64,000 nt of DNA from Improbicoccus devescovinae. GTDB lineage: Bacteria > Bacillota > Clostridia > Oscillospirales > Acutalibacteraceae. This document shows, one piece after another, positions 9,586 through 17,806 of this stretch. The first letter of the stretch is position 1, and the number at the start of each line of letters is the position of its first letter. The notes beneath the pieces are model-generated. The model saw only the letters and a program-made list of their open reading frames with translations. It did not search any database and was not told the origin of the DNA. Made by a program: the position numbers and the translations under genes. The stretch covers positions 310,001 through 374,000 of the forward strand of contig BSWA01000001.1 in assembly GCA_036245095.1 (NCBI GenBank). The letters run 5' to 3'.

Positions 9586-9930
9586 TAATTTAAATATTTG
9601 CGTAATTAATATATTTTAATTTAAATTTAATAAAAAAATCGACAGCTTTCATCTTTACTTTTGATTCTTAAAGTTACATAATAAAAATAAAGAATATTTA
9701 ATTATTTTCGCGAAAATTAATATTCGTTTGTTTTGCAGAATAAATTAGTTAATATATAAAATTTTAATTTAAATTTAATAAAAAATTCGACAGATTTCCC
9801 CTTTACTTTTGGCTTGTAAACTCACATAATAAAAATAGTAGAAATAAATATTTAATTATTTTTACTGAATTTTTGTAAAAATTAATATTCGTTTGTTTTG
9901 CGAATGTTAATTTGAATTAGGAGGATTTTC
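9586..9930. other. Intergenic region made of two AT-rich direct repeats
   Basis: No gene is seen in this gap. It holds a long imperfect direct repeat (annotated separately) and the AGGAGG ribosome site of the next gene at about 9920. The second copy ends just before the protease gene, so each copy may once have headed a gene. Confidence 0.6.
9613..9901 (+). repeat. Long imperfect direct repeat (9613-9736 and 9761-9901)
   Basis: Copy 1 and copy 2 both begin ATTTTAATTTAAATTTAATA, pass through a CGACAG...TTTACTTTTG core and ACATAATAAAAATA, and end AAAATTAATATTCGTTTG followed by TTTTGC. They differ by point changes and a small insertion in copy 2. They look like a duplicated upstream region of the phage-like gene that follows. 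Confidence 0.8.
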
Positions 9931-10794
9931 ATGCGTAAAATATCTCATGTTATGAATTTGTTGGAAAATTCAAAAAGTTGTTCGGCGCTTGAGACTAAAG
10001 CAGAAATCGAGAATAAAAAAGCTGAGAAAACCGAGGGCTTTATTATTAAAAAAACTCCTATTATTAGCGAGTATGATTTAAAACTTATTAATAAGTTTAC
10101 TAAACGCAATTTTGATTCTAACGAAATTTATATTTTCTCTGTCGTGCTTTGCGATAACGAAATTGATCGCGATTTCGAAAGATTCAATGACGAGGCTTTA
10201 GATAAATTAGCTAAATTTTTCGTTGGAAAAACCGGTATTACTGATCATAATCTCAAATCTAATAATCAAACGGCGCGAATATTCGAATGCAAAGTTGAAA
10301 TTTTGAACAAAAATAATAGTCTTGGGCAAAATTACAGACGTCTAGTTGCGAAAGCATATATTCCCAGGCATGCCTCAGGCGCCAATGATTTAATTCTTTC
10401 AATTGACGCAGGTATTAAAAAAGAAGTAAGTATTAATTGCTCAGTAAAATCTAGACTTTGCTCGATTTGCAAAGAGCCGATCAGCAGTAAAAGCAGTGGA
10501 TTTTTAAATTCAAAATGCAAGCATATGCCTGGCAAAATTTATAACGATGTCATGTGTCATGTTATTTTGAATAATCCTGTAGACGCATATGAATGGTCAT
10601 TCGTAGTCGTTCCGGCGCAGCGCGAGGCCGGTGTTATTAAATGTTTCAGTCAAGAAAATTATGCTTATCCGGATTTAGAGCCTAATGAAACTCGCTTCAA
10701 AGACATGCTTTCAAAATATGATTTTAAATTACAATTGACTCCAGTATTGACGCAAACTCAAGCGACGTATAATAATTCAAATTTTATAATTTAA
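9931..10794 (+). CDS. Phage prohead protease-like protein (XkdF-type, capsid maturation)
   Basis: A 287-residue protein that resembles the prohead protease found before the major capsid gene in many Clostridia prophages. Supporting pieces are the N-terminal IDRDFERFNDEALDKLAKFF, then FVGKTGITDHN, the EVSINCSVKSRLCSICKEPI cysteine region with a later CKHMPGK, and YEWSFVVVPAQREAGVIK. In phages it cleaves scaffold and capsid inside the procapsid. The reading frame is intact with AGGAGG before the ATG, yet portal and scaffold genes are missing around it. It lies in a run of phage-like genes containing parS sites. Function in the present cell is unknown; domestication or slow decay are both possible. 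Confidence 0.75.
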   Translation: MRKISHVMNLLENSKSCSALETKAEIENKKAEKTEGFIIKKTPIISEYDLKLINKFTKRNFDSNEIYIFSVVLCDNEIDRDFERFNDEALDKLAKFFVGKTGITDHNLKSNNQTARIFECKVEILNKNNSLGQNYRRLVAKAYIPRHASGANDLILSIDAGIKKEVSINCSVKSRLCSICKEPISSKSSGFLNSKCKHMPGKIYNDVMCHVILNNPVDAYEWSFVVVPAQREAGVIKCFSQENYAYPDLEPNETRFKDMLSKYDFKLQLTPVLTQTQATYNNSNFII

Positions 10795-10967
10795 TCAAAA
10801 TTTTAATTAAAAAGAGGTAATTTTTGTGAAATATATCAATTTTTACCTAGCAGAAATCCGGGGTTTATGGCCATAGGCATGTCAAGCTTTCTCCTGAGAG
10901 TAAAGTTTAAAAAAAATTTAAAGAGGTGATTAAAAATTTATGCTTATATGTTTATATGGCTCATATA

Positions 10968-10983
10968 TGTTTCACGTGAAACA
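10968..10983. promoter_or_regulatory. parS centromere site 1
   Basis: A perfect TGTTTCACGTGAAACA palindrome, identical to the well-known B. subtilis parS consensus bound by ParB (Spo0J). ParB loaded here spreads as a CTP clamp and recruits SMC for origin segregation. Confidence 0.93.
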
Positions 10984-11097
10984 TGGTATTAAAAGTTTAA
11001 AAAATACGGTGTTTATTATACCGAAGGTTTAGGGGTGCAGTCTTAAAGGGTTGCCTCTTGATAGGAGGCTGAAGAGGAATATGAAAATTTAAAAATA

Positions 11098-11113
11098 TGT
11101 TTCACGTGAAACA
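11098..11113. promoter_or_regulatory. parS centromere site 2
   Basis: A second perfect 16-base parS palindrome, 130 bases from the first and inside the duplicated block. Confidence 0.93.
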
Positions 11114-11373
11114 TTGTATTAAAAGTTAGAAAAATACGGTGTTAATTGTGCCTGAAACATAATATTAACACTGGAGTTATTATAGCAAAGAGTAATAAAA
11201 TTTGTCAAGCAGAAAAATCAAAAAAATGTAATTTTTCTCAAATAGGAAACTTAAGGGTTTATTGGCTTTAAAGCCCCGGTTCTAGAATTAATTTATAGAT
11301 TGTGAAACTCGGGATTATAATTAATGTTTTTGTGTGATTTGATTAAAATTTTAATTAAAAAGAGGTAATTTTT

Positions 11374-12489
11374 GTGCCATATGATTTAATTTCTCTCGAA
11401 AAAGACATGTATCAAGTTAGTAAAAAAAGTTTTACCGAGGTTCTTGAAGATCTTGATCCTAGTGAAAATTATCTTGAAACAGATTTGGCTGGATTGGATG
11501 CTTATGAAAGACAGTTGAAACGTTTTGAAATTAAAGTAAATGGGCCTAATTGTGACTCAGTTGAGAAATTTTTCGAAAATTATCATACAGCAGTGTTATT
11601 TCCTGAATTTATGGCACGGTCGATTAAATCTGGGCTCAGCGCTGCCGATGCACTTCCTATGATTTGTGCAACGAAAACTATTACTGATGGTATTGATTTT
11701 AGGCCTATTATTTTAAATACAACTTCAACGTCTGATTCGAGTACTACAAATGCAAATAGCACAGCGTCAAGTACTATTAATTCAGATTCAAGTTCAGAAA
11801 ATACTAGCACAAGTGTAAATACAAGTCAAGATGTTTCTGAAAATACTGGGATTAATTTACGGGCTCCTATTTCTGAGGGCGCGAGTTTGCCTGTGTTAAA
11901 TATTACGACTAATTCAAATATTATAAGTCTTAAAAAACGTGGAAGACTCGTTTCTGTAACTTATGAAAGCCTGAGGCATCAAAATCTAGAAGTTTTCGGA
12001 GTTATTCTCAAAAAAATAGGCCGAGATATATCCTACGAACAGCTAGGCCATGCAGCATCTGTGTTATCAGCTGATGCCGGAACTATCGATGTTTCATCGA
12101 CTTCTAGCGGAAAGATAACTTATGATTATTTATTGCAACTTTGGGAAGCTTTGAATCCGTATGAATTAAATACTATGCTCGCAAATGTCAGCACAATTCA
12201 CGCGATTTTAGGCCTAACAGAAATGAAAGATGCCGCTGCAGGTCTGAATTTTCAGGCATCAGGAAAGCTGGTGACACCGCTTGGAGCGAATTTGATCAAA
12301 ACTCCGGACATCGCAACTGCAGTAGTTATAGGTTTGGATAAAAATTGCGCATTACAAATGATTCAGTCCGGGAATATAATTCTAGACTATGATAAAGTTA
12401 TTAGCAAACAACTTAAAGAACTTGCATTAACAGTTACTTCTGGGTTTAACAAGCTGTTCCCAGATTCAGTTAAAAAATTAGTTTATTAA
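11374..12489 (+). CDS. Phage-type major capsid protein
   Basis: A 371-residue protein that matches the pattern of Clostridia prophage capsid proteins. It has an N-terminal arm, then LKKRGRLVSVTYESLRHQNL, FGVILKKIGRDISYEQLG and a C-terminal region ending KKLVY; the first two resemble the central LxKRGRLVSVSYE and GxxIARxQLGDA blocks of that family. GTG at 11374 follows AAAGAGGT. An unusual Ser/Thr/Asn-rich stretch (residues about 113-162) interrupts it just before the conserved core, where capsid proteins have no such insert. It follows the protease, the usual phage order. Host-like AT-rich codon use argues for long residence. The family is known; its present use is not. Confidence 0.75.
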   Translation: MPYDLISLEKDMYQVSKKSFTEVLEDLDPSENYLETDLAGLDAYERQLKRFEIKVNGPNCDSVEKFFENYHTAVLFPEFMARSIKSGLSAADALPMICATKTITDGIDFRPIILNTTSTSDSSTTNANSTASSTINSDSSSENTSTSVNTSQDVSENTGINLRAPISEGASLPVLNITTNSNIISLKKRGRLVSVTYESLRHQNLEVFGVILKKIGRDISYEQLGHAASVLSADAGTIDVSSTSSGKITYDYLLQLWEALNPYELNTMLANVSTIHAILGLTEMKDAAAGLNFQASGKLVTPLGANLIKTPDIATAVVIGLDKNCALQMIQSGNIILDYDKVISKQLKELALTVTSGFNKLFPDSVKKLVY

Positions 12490-12628
12490 TTCTAGAAATT
12501 ACAGAACTTAAATCTAGATAGTAATTAAAAAAACGTGGGGAATCCAGGGCCATAGGCTTTGGGTGTCCTCGCAAGGAGGCTTATGACTAGCAAAAAAATA
12601 ATTTATTAAAATTAAGGAGCGAATTATA
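12490..12628. other. Spacer with GC-richer hairpin
   Basis: Short spacer after the capsid gene. A GC-richer patch around 12535-12585 contains CCATAGGC and the hairpin CCTC-GCAAG-GAGG. A similar CCATAGGC-then-hairpin patch occurs at about 10870-10908. It may be a terminator relic or small RNA; there is no T-run. Confidence 0.35.
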
Positions 12629-13009
12629 GTGGATATAGACAAAATTTTAGAATTATTTTGTTTAATTTCAGGACTTTCGTCCGATGCTGCTAATACTCAA
12701 AAAATATTTTGTGAAAACTCATTGAGTAATATAACCGAAAATTTAAAACTTAATGCAAACACAACACAATATGATGCTAGATTGAATTTTCTAGCCGCTG
12801 CTCTGGCCTATTATGAATATAAACTTTTCGAAGTGTCTCGCGAAGAAGTCGCAATTACAGATACTAGTAATATTGTAAATCTGGCGAGTTCTATATTCAA
12901 TGAGAAAAAAATTGAACTATTAGCTATTCACACTGCGTGTAAAATGAGTATATCACAATGCGAATCTGTTTTGCAAGACAAAAATTTTCTAGTTTTAAGT
13001 ATTTTATAA
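12629..13009 (+). CDS. Small protein downstream of capsid gene, possible head-tail connector
   Basis: 126 residues starting at GTG 12629 with AAGGAG upstream. It is predicted mostly helical (LNFLAAALAYYEYKLFEVSRE) and acidic, with no signal peptide. Its position directly after the capsid gene and its size are those of phage DNA-packaging or head-tail connector proteins (gp6-like). The sequence alone does not prove that. Base composition is like the host. Confidence 0.45.
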   Translation: MDIDKILELFCLISGLSSDAANTQKIFCENSLSNITENLKLNANTTQYDARLNFLAAALAYYEYKLFEVSREEVAITDTSNIVNLASSIFNEKKIELLAIHTACKMSISQCESVLQDKNFLVLSIL

Positions 13010-13038
13010 ATTAATTTTTTATAATTTAAATTCAAAAA

Positions 13039-13054
13039 TGTTTCACGTGAAACA
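13039..13054. promoter_or_regulatory. parS centromere site 3
   Basis: A third perfect TGTTTCACGTGAAACA, about 1.9 kb from site 2, in the gap after the small capsid-linked gene. Its flanks do not match the duplicated block, so it is an independent site. Confidence 0.93.
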
Positions 13055-13098
13055 TATATTTAAAATTTGTGATTTAAAATATTAAATTTGGAAATTTC

Positions 13099-13127
13099 TT
13101 GATTTTTGTTTAAAAAAATTGTATAAT
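13099..13127 (+). promoter_or_regulatory. Sigma-A-type promoter of the orphan gene
   Basis: TTGATT (13099-13104) and a perfect TATAAT (13122-13127) are separated by 17 bases, about 50 bases before the start codon of the following gene. Confidence 0.75.
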
Positions 13128-13175
13128 TATTGTATACTTAAAGGATTTGTTATTTTAAGTGCGAGGTGATTGATT

Positions 13176-14822
13176 ATGGCATCTGAAATTATAATAAAAA
13201 TTAAAAAAAGAATAGAAAAATTACTTGGATTTGAAGAAAATGCAAGTAAAAGTAAAGAAGCTGAAGCAAATGCAAATAAACTCAAAAAAATGAATATATC
13301 TTTTTTGCAAAATTGTGCAACAAAAGCTACGTGTAATAAACTTAAATATTATATTTCTAATTATCAAGTTTATAAAAAAAATAAGAAATATTATAAAATA
13401 TTGAATCAACTTTTGTCTATGGCAAATACGGTAACCCGTAATGGCATGGAAGTCAATGGAAAAGGTTGGCCATTGGCTAAGATATTTGGTGATATGCCGG
13501 GCAGTGGGATTCCAGGCAATTTTAAAAAAATACTTGCTGATGAAATTTTCTGGTGGATAGAGCAATTGGCGTTGAATCCGCGCGCAATCTCGCTGTCTTT
13601 TTATAAATCAAAACATAACAGACAGCCAAACACGAAAATTGTGAATAAATATTTAAAAGAATTTATAAAATTGTATGAACGAGCCTTTTTGGGGAAACAA
13701 GATTATACTTCAAAATACCTGAAACCTGAAGAAAAAATTCTATTAGAAACCAAGAACAAGAATATATTTAATGTAAATATAGAATTTCCAGGCAAAGACA
13801 AAATTGGTATGAAGTGTAGTACGAAAATGAATAAAACAATAAATGACCTTTTGAAAAATATTACTGAGAGTAGCATGATAAAAGGTATATTTGACTCTTA
13901 TCCAGATGTTGCCGAAGATAAACAAAGGTGTTGGTATTTTATAACTTTTACAACTGAGTACCAAAATAATCCCGACCAACCTCCTATTGAAAAAGAACAG
14001 CCACCTCTTACTTTACAAGAACAGCGAGATGGCTCCTATATATTTAAGTATTCTCATGAACTTAAAAATTGTATTGTTAATATTAAAGAATTATTAAATG
14101 GCTCTGAACTAGATGTGAAATTTTCATATACAGATATTGATAAATATATTGGCGTTTCAGTATCATACCCATTGTATGATGAAGATCTGTCTAAACTCGA
14201 TGATAAGAGTAGCCAAAAAACTGATAGCCCGGCTGATTGGTCGGAAGAAAAAGAAATTACGTTAATTCCCCTGTTGGTTAATGATTTCAGACTAAAAACC
14301 GTAACGCGTGTTTGTAAGTCTCAGGATGACTTCGATAAAGCTATTAAATTATTTATAGAAACAGACAATGAAATACGACGTGAAAAAGAAGCTTCGGAAA
14401 ATTCATCACATGTAGAAATAATGTTCGACAATAAAAAGATGAGCGCTTTAACTGGTAATTTGCATAAAAAATTAAAAAGTATATTACTGAAAGAGAATCC
14501 AAAAAAAATTGTTTGCAAAATTATAAAAACCAATGAAATAAAAGTCAGGAATTCAATATCTAAGATCTACGTAAATATTTTTGATCATAATAAAGCAAAT
14601 TTTGAAAAAAAATTAGATCAAGCTGTAGGTGAAACTAAAAAAATAGACGTTAGATCTGGTGATGCCGATGATTCTGAAATTAATTCATTTAAAGAGATGG
14701 AATATAAAGAATTTAAAACTAATTATTTCGAAAAACACTGGGATGATGATAAATTCCCATATCATTGGGGGGCTGAAATACATGTCTATAGACGTGATCT
14801 TGATAGCGAGGATAAAAATTAG
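13176..14822 (+). CDS. Orphan 548-residue protein, function unknown
   Basis: ATG at 13176 follows GAGGTG at 7 bases spacing and its own good promoter, so it is likely a real, expressed single gene. The protein is charged and Lys-rich, without signal peptide or membrane segment, and so cytoplasmic. The N-terminus is a basic helix (IIIKIKKRIEKLLGFEENA); a central part has NEMx-free loops and WWIEQLALNPRAISLSFY; the C-terminal quarter is Lys/Asp-rich. I recognise no domain. It sits beside phage-like genes and parS site 3 and has host-like AT-rich codons, so it may be a cargo gene of the old phage or a lineage-specific gene. Confidence 0.7.
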   Translation: MASEIIIKIKKRIEKLLGFEENASKSKEAEANANKLKKMNISFLQNCATKATCNKLKYYISNYQVYKKNKKYYKILNQLLSMANTVTRNGMEVNGKGWPLAKIFGDMPGSGIPGNFKKILADEIFWWIEQLALNPRAISLSFYKSKHNRQPNTKIVNKYLKEFIKLYERAFLGKQDYTSKYLKPEEKILLETKNKNIFNVNIEFPGKDKIGMKCSTKMNKTINDLLKNITESSMIKGIFDSYPDVAEDKQRCWYFITFTTEYQNNPDQPPIEKEQPPLTLQEQRDGSYIFKYSHELKNCIVNIKELLNGSELDVKFSYTDIDKYIGVSVSYPLYDEDLSKLDDKSSQKTDSPADWSEEKEITLIPLLVNDFRLKTVTRVCKSQDDFDKAIKLFIETDNEIRREKEASENSSHVEIMFDNKKMSALTGNLHKKLKSILLKENPKKIVCKIIKTNEIKVRNSISKIYVNIFDHNKANFEKKLDQAVGETKKIDVRSGDADDSEINSFKEMEYKEFKTNYFEKHWDDDKFPYHWGAEIHVYRRDLDSEDKN

Positions 14823-15060
14823 CTTATTAAAATAGCTACTATGCTGTACGTAGCCAAGTATAACATAATGGAGCAGTATAGCCTAGAATAGCCCATAATA
14901 GCCCGGCACTGCGAGTATTATACCCAAGATTTTGATGCATTTTTGGGTGGTTGCTCGTAGGTCGTAAGTTATTAATTATACGTATTTTATATATTTTTTG
15001 CGAATTATGAATAAAATTTAAAACTCGAATTAGTATTAGTATTTAGGTAGGAATGATTTT
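14823..15060. other. Intergenic region with repeated ATAGCC words
   Basis: Between the orphan gene and dnaJ (convergent ends). It has three ATAGCC words near 14879-14902 and the possible terminator ACCCAA...TTGGGT (about 14930-14952), but no T-run. No tRNA could be folded by eye. It may hold a small RNA or the remains of one. Confidence 0.3.
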
Positions 15061-16212
15061 TTAATTTTCAAATATTTTTTTTAGTTTTTCGAAAAAACCT
15101 ACTTTTTTTTGATAGTTCTTTGGTGAAGAAATTGAATCGAACTTTTTTAATATTTCTTGTTGTTCGTTGCTCATGTTTTTAGGAATTTCAATAGTAACTT
15201 TTACTAGTAAATCTCCGTGACCTCGACCATGAAGATGTGGCATACCTTTGCCTTTGATTTTGAATATATCGCCATATTGAGTGCCCTCGTGAACATGATA
15301 ACTCACTTGGCCGTCGATTGTGGGAACAGTTACATCATCGCCTAATGCAGCTTGAATAAATGTCAATGGAATTTCGCACCAAATATCATCGTCTTTACGT
15401 TCGAATATCGGATGAGATTTAACTTTTATATGAATTCTCAAATCGCCACTTGTGCCGCCGTAATTGCCAGCATTGCCTTTATCACGAACATTTAAAATTT
15501 GATCGTTTGAGATGCCTGCAGGAATTTCAATTTCCATGGACTCATTTTTGCGAACACGACCCTGGCCACTACAAGCTTTACATGGATTATTTATAACTTT
15601 ACCGCTGCCTCCGCAATGATCACAAGTTCTTGCGGTCTGAATCATACCAAAAGGCGTCCTTTGATTCATAATTATTTGGCCAGTGCCGCGGCAGGAAGAA
15701 CATCTGGATTCATTAGTTCCAGGTTCTGCACCAATGCCATTGCATTTTTTACAAGTAGCAATACGTTCATATTTAACATTTTTTTTGCATCCTTTAGCTG
15801 ACTCTTCAAAACTTAAAAATATAGAAGTTTCAATATCTGAGCCTTTACGCGGACCTCTTTTGCTTCCTGAAGATGCATTTCCGCCGAAACCACCAAAAAA
15901 GCTGCCAAATATATCGCCGAGATCAAAATCTTCCATAGAGCCAGAAAAGTTACCAAAACCGCCACTAGAAGCTCCGAAATTAGGGTCTGTGCTCGCATGC
16001 CCGTACTGATCATATTTAGCACGTTTAGTTGAATCAGAAAGGACTTCATAAGCTTCATTTACTTCTTTAAATTTTGCCTCTGCATGTGGGTTATTATTAT
16101 TCAAATCAGGATGATACTGCTTAGCTAATTTTCTATATGATTTTTTTATGTCATTATCTGTAGCGTTCTTACTAACGCCCAAGATTTTATAATAATCCTC
16201 TTTTTGGGGCAA
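15061..16212 (-). CDS. dnaJ: Chaperone protein DnaJ
   Basis: Hsp40 co-chaperone that stimulates DnaK ATPase and hands over unfolded clients. The start is TTG at 16212, placed by AAGAAGGTGG 5-10 bases upstream; this gives MPQKEDYYKILGVSKN and 383 residues, the normal length. The J domain has the HPD motif (KQYHPDLN). A Gly/Phe-rich linker follows, then four zinc-binding CxxCxGxG repeats (CKKCNGIG, CSSCRGTG, CDHCGGSG, CKACSGQG) and the substrate-binding C-terminal domain. An upstream in-frame extension exists but does not look like DnaJ. No dnaK/grpE or CIRCE operator is adjacent. Confidence 0.95.
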   Translation of the reverse strand: MPQKEDYYKILGVSKNATDNDIKKSYRKLAKQYHPDLNNNNPHAEAKFKEVNEAYEVLSDSTKRAKYDQYGHASTDPNFGASSGGFGNFSGSMEDFDLGDIFGSFFGGFGGNASSGSKRGPRKGSDIETSIFLSFEESAKGCKKNVKYERIATCKKCNGIGAEPGTNESRCSSCRGTGQIIMNQRTPFGMIQTARTCDHCGGSGKVINNPCKACSGQGRVRKNESMEIEIPAGISNDQILNVRDKGNAGNYGGTSGDLRIHIKVKSHPIFERKDDDIWCEIPLTFIQAALGDDVTVPTIDGQVSYHVHEGTQYGDIFKIKGKGMPHLHGRGHGDLLVKVTIEIPKNMSNEQQEILKKFDSISSPKNYQKKVGFFEKLKKIFEN

Positions 16213-16485
16213 AAAATCCACCTTCTTTAAATTTTTAAAAATTTTAAATATTAATTCCAACAAACTTATACTTTCGATCGTATTTATTATATGAATAATT
16301 TTTAAAAAACACAAGTCCTATATAATATTTACAAAAAAAGAGAATTGCAATATAGCAAATATCGAGATTTTAAAAGCAATAAAAATTATAAAAATAATAT
16401 CTTACTGATAAATCTATTGACTTTAATTTTGCAGTTTATAAAATAATCCAAATGCGATATTTTAAGATTGTAGGTGGTATTTTTA

Positions 16486-17772
16486 TTGAATAATATTATA
16501 ATCTCAGGTAGTAAAAAAATGCATGGCACTGTGAATATCAGTGGTGCAAAAAATGCTGCCGTTGCTTTGCTACCAGCTGCTTTATTAGCAGATTCTCCAA
16601 GTCGGCTAGAAAATGTTCCTGATATAAGTGACATAACTTATATGTGCAAATTATTAGAATCTATCGGAGTTAGAGTTAAGATAATAAGCAAGCATGTTTT
16701 AGAAATTGATCCCAGAGGCTTATTCACTGCTTCTTTAGGCCTTGAGTTTGCTAGACAGATGCGTGCATCTTACTATCTTTTAGGTGCTTTTTTAAGTAAA
16801 TTTAACAATGCCGAAGTCCCTATGCCCGGCGGCTGCAATTTCGGCGTCAGGCCTATAGACCAGCATATAAAAGGCTTTAAATCTTTAGGAGCTACGTGCC
16901 TATTAGAAGACGGTCTCATGAAAATAAGCTGTATTAAACTTACAGGCAGTAATATATACTTAGATGTAATTTCTGTCGGAGCTACTATAAATATTATGAT
17001 ATCAGCTGTGAAAGCCGAGGGAATCACTGTTATTGAAAATGCAGCAAAAGAGCCTCATGTTGTAGACGTAGCCAATTTTTTAAACAGCATGGGCGCTGAT
17101 ATTATGGGAGCAGGTACAGATATAATTAAAATTAAAGGCGTAAAATATTTGCATGGCACAACGTATTCTGTGATTCCTGATCAAATCGAGGCAGGCACAT
17201 ACATGGTAGCAGCATGTGCAACTCAAAGTAGTATTACGATAAAAAATATTATTCCCAAGCATTTAGAAGCAATTACAGCCAAGCTGGAAGAAATAGGAGC
17301 TCATATTATTTGCTATGATGATGCTATAAAAATCGAAGCAAATAACAAACCAAAAGGCTGTAATATAAAAACAATGCCGTATCCGGGCTTCCCGACTGAT
17401 ATGCAACCTCAAATAGTTTCACTTTTAGCGATCTCAGACGGCACAAGTATTGTAAACGAATCAGTATGGGATAACAGATTTAGATATGTTTCAGAATTAT
17501 ATACAATGGGAGCAAATATATCAATAAATGATCGAGTAGCCGTAATTACTGGAGTCAAAAAATTAAAAGGAAATAAAATCAAAGCCTGTGACCTTCGTGC
17601 GGGCGCGGCGTTAGTAATCGCAGGATTATCCGCTGAAGGTATTACTATAATCGAAGACAGCGATTATATAGAACGAGGCTATGAAAATATTTCTACAAAA
17701 TTCAGTTCCCTAGGTGCTGATATTCAACTAATAACTTCAAGCGAAGATAAAAATATTAGTTGTATTTCATAA
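16486..17772 (+). CDS. murA: UDP-N-acetylglucosamine 1-carboxyvinyltransferase MurA
   Basis: First committed enzyme of peptidoglycan synthesis, adding enolpyruvate from PEP to UDP-GlcNAc; target of fosfomycin. The 428-residue protein begins MNNIIISGSKKMHGTVNISG and contains the catalytic cysteine in PGGCNFGVRPIDQHIKG, so it should be fosfomycin-sensitive. The inside-out alpha/beta barrel repeats (GAKNAAVALLPAALLA, RAGAALVIAGLSAEG) are clear. TTG at 16486 is preferred because AGGTGG lies 8 bases before it. Firmicutes often have two MurA paralogues; which one this is cannot be told. Confidence 0.95.
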   Translation: MNNIIISGSKKMHGTVNISGAKNAAVALLPAALLADSPSRLENVPDISDITYMCKLLESIGVRVKIISKHVLEIDPRGLFTASLGLEFARQMRASYYLLGAFLSKFNNAEVPMPGGCNFGVRPIDQHIKGFKSLGATCLLEDGLMKISCIKLTGSNIYLDVISVGATINIMISAVKAEGITVIENAAKEPHVVDVANFLNSMGADIMGAGTDIIKIKGVKYLHGTTYSVIPDQIEAGTYMVAACATQSSITIKNIIPKHLEAITAKLEEIGAHIICYDDAIKIEANNKPKGCNIKTMPYPGFPTDMQPQIVSLLAISDGTSIVNESVWDNRFRYVSELYTMGANISINDRVAVITGVKKLKGNKIKACDLRAGAALVIAGLSAEGITIIEDSDYIERGYENISTKFSSLGADIQLITSSEDKNISCIS

Positions 17773-17806
17773 TTTTTTTTAAAAACACAAGGAAGTTTTA
17801 AGCAAT

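Larger units (their letters stand above)
10964..11152 (+). repeat. Duplicated block around parS sites 1 and 2
   Basis: About 58 bases from 10964 and about 58 bases from 11094 match: each starts with parS, then TGTATTAAAAGT or GGTATTAAAAGT, then AAAAATACGGTGTT. The second copy therefore arose by local duplication rather than independently. Confidence 0.75.
10795..11373. other. Non-coding segment between protease and capsid genes, holding two parS sites and relics
   Basis: About 580 bases with no long frame. It contains a perfect 32-base copy of the capsid gene's leader (10797-10828), a 16-codon frame that dies at TAG 10874-10876, two parS sites, and hairpins such as GCCTC-TTGATAG-GAGGC near 11051-11070 and the palindrome GGCTTTAAAGCC near 11265. 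I read it as the decayed remains of a gene, perhaps a scaffold gene, now colonised by segregation sites. Confidence 0.55.
10797..11376 (+). repeat. Perfect 32-base direct repeat carrying a ribosome site (10797-10828 and 11345-11376)
   Basis: Both copies read AAAATTTTAATTAAAAAGAG followed by GTAATTTTTGTG, ending in a GTG start. The second copy starts the capsid gene; the first starts a frame of 16 residues that ends in a stop. A duplicated start region whose first gene has been lost is the simplest reading. Confidence 0.8.

Noticed and set aside
10826..10876. A 16-residue frame starting at the copied ribosome site
   Set aside because: Too short and ends at once; treated as a relic of a lost gene rather than a peptide gene.
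10940..11032. A 30-codon frame reading MLICLYGSYMFHVKHGIKSL...
   Set aside because: The MFHVKH string is simply the parS palindrome translated. The frame has no other support.
14823..15060. A tRNA or tmRNA in the ATAGCC-rich gap
   Set aside because: No cloverleaf, T-loop or CCA-compatible acceptor could be found by eye.
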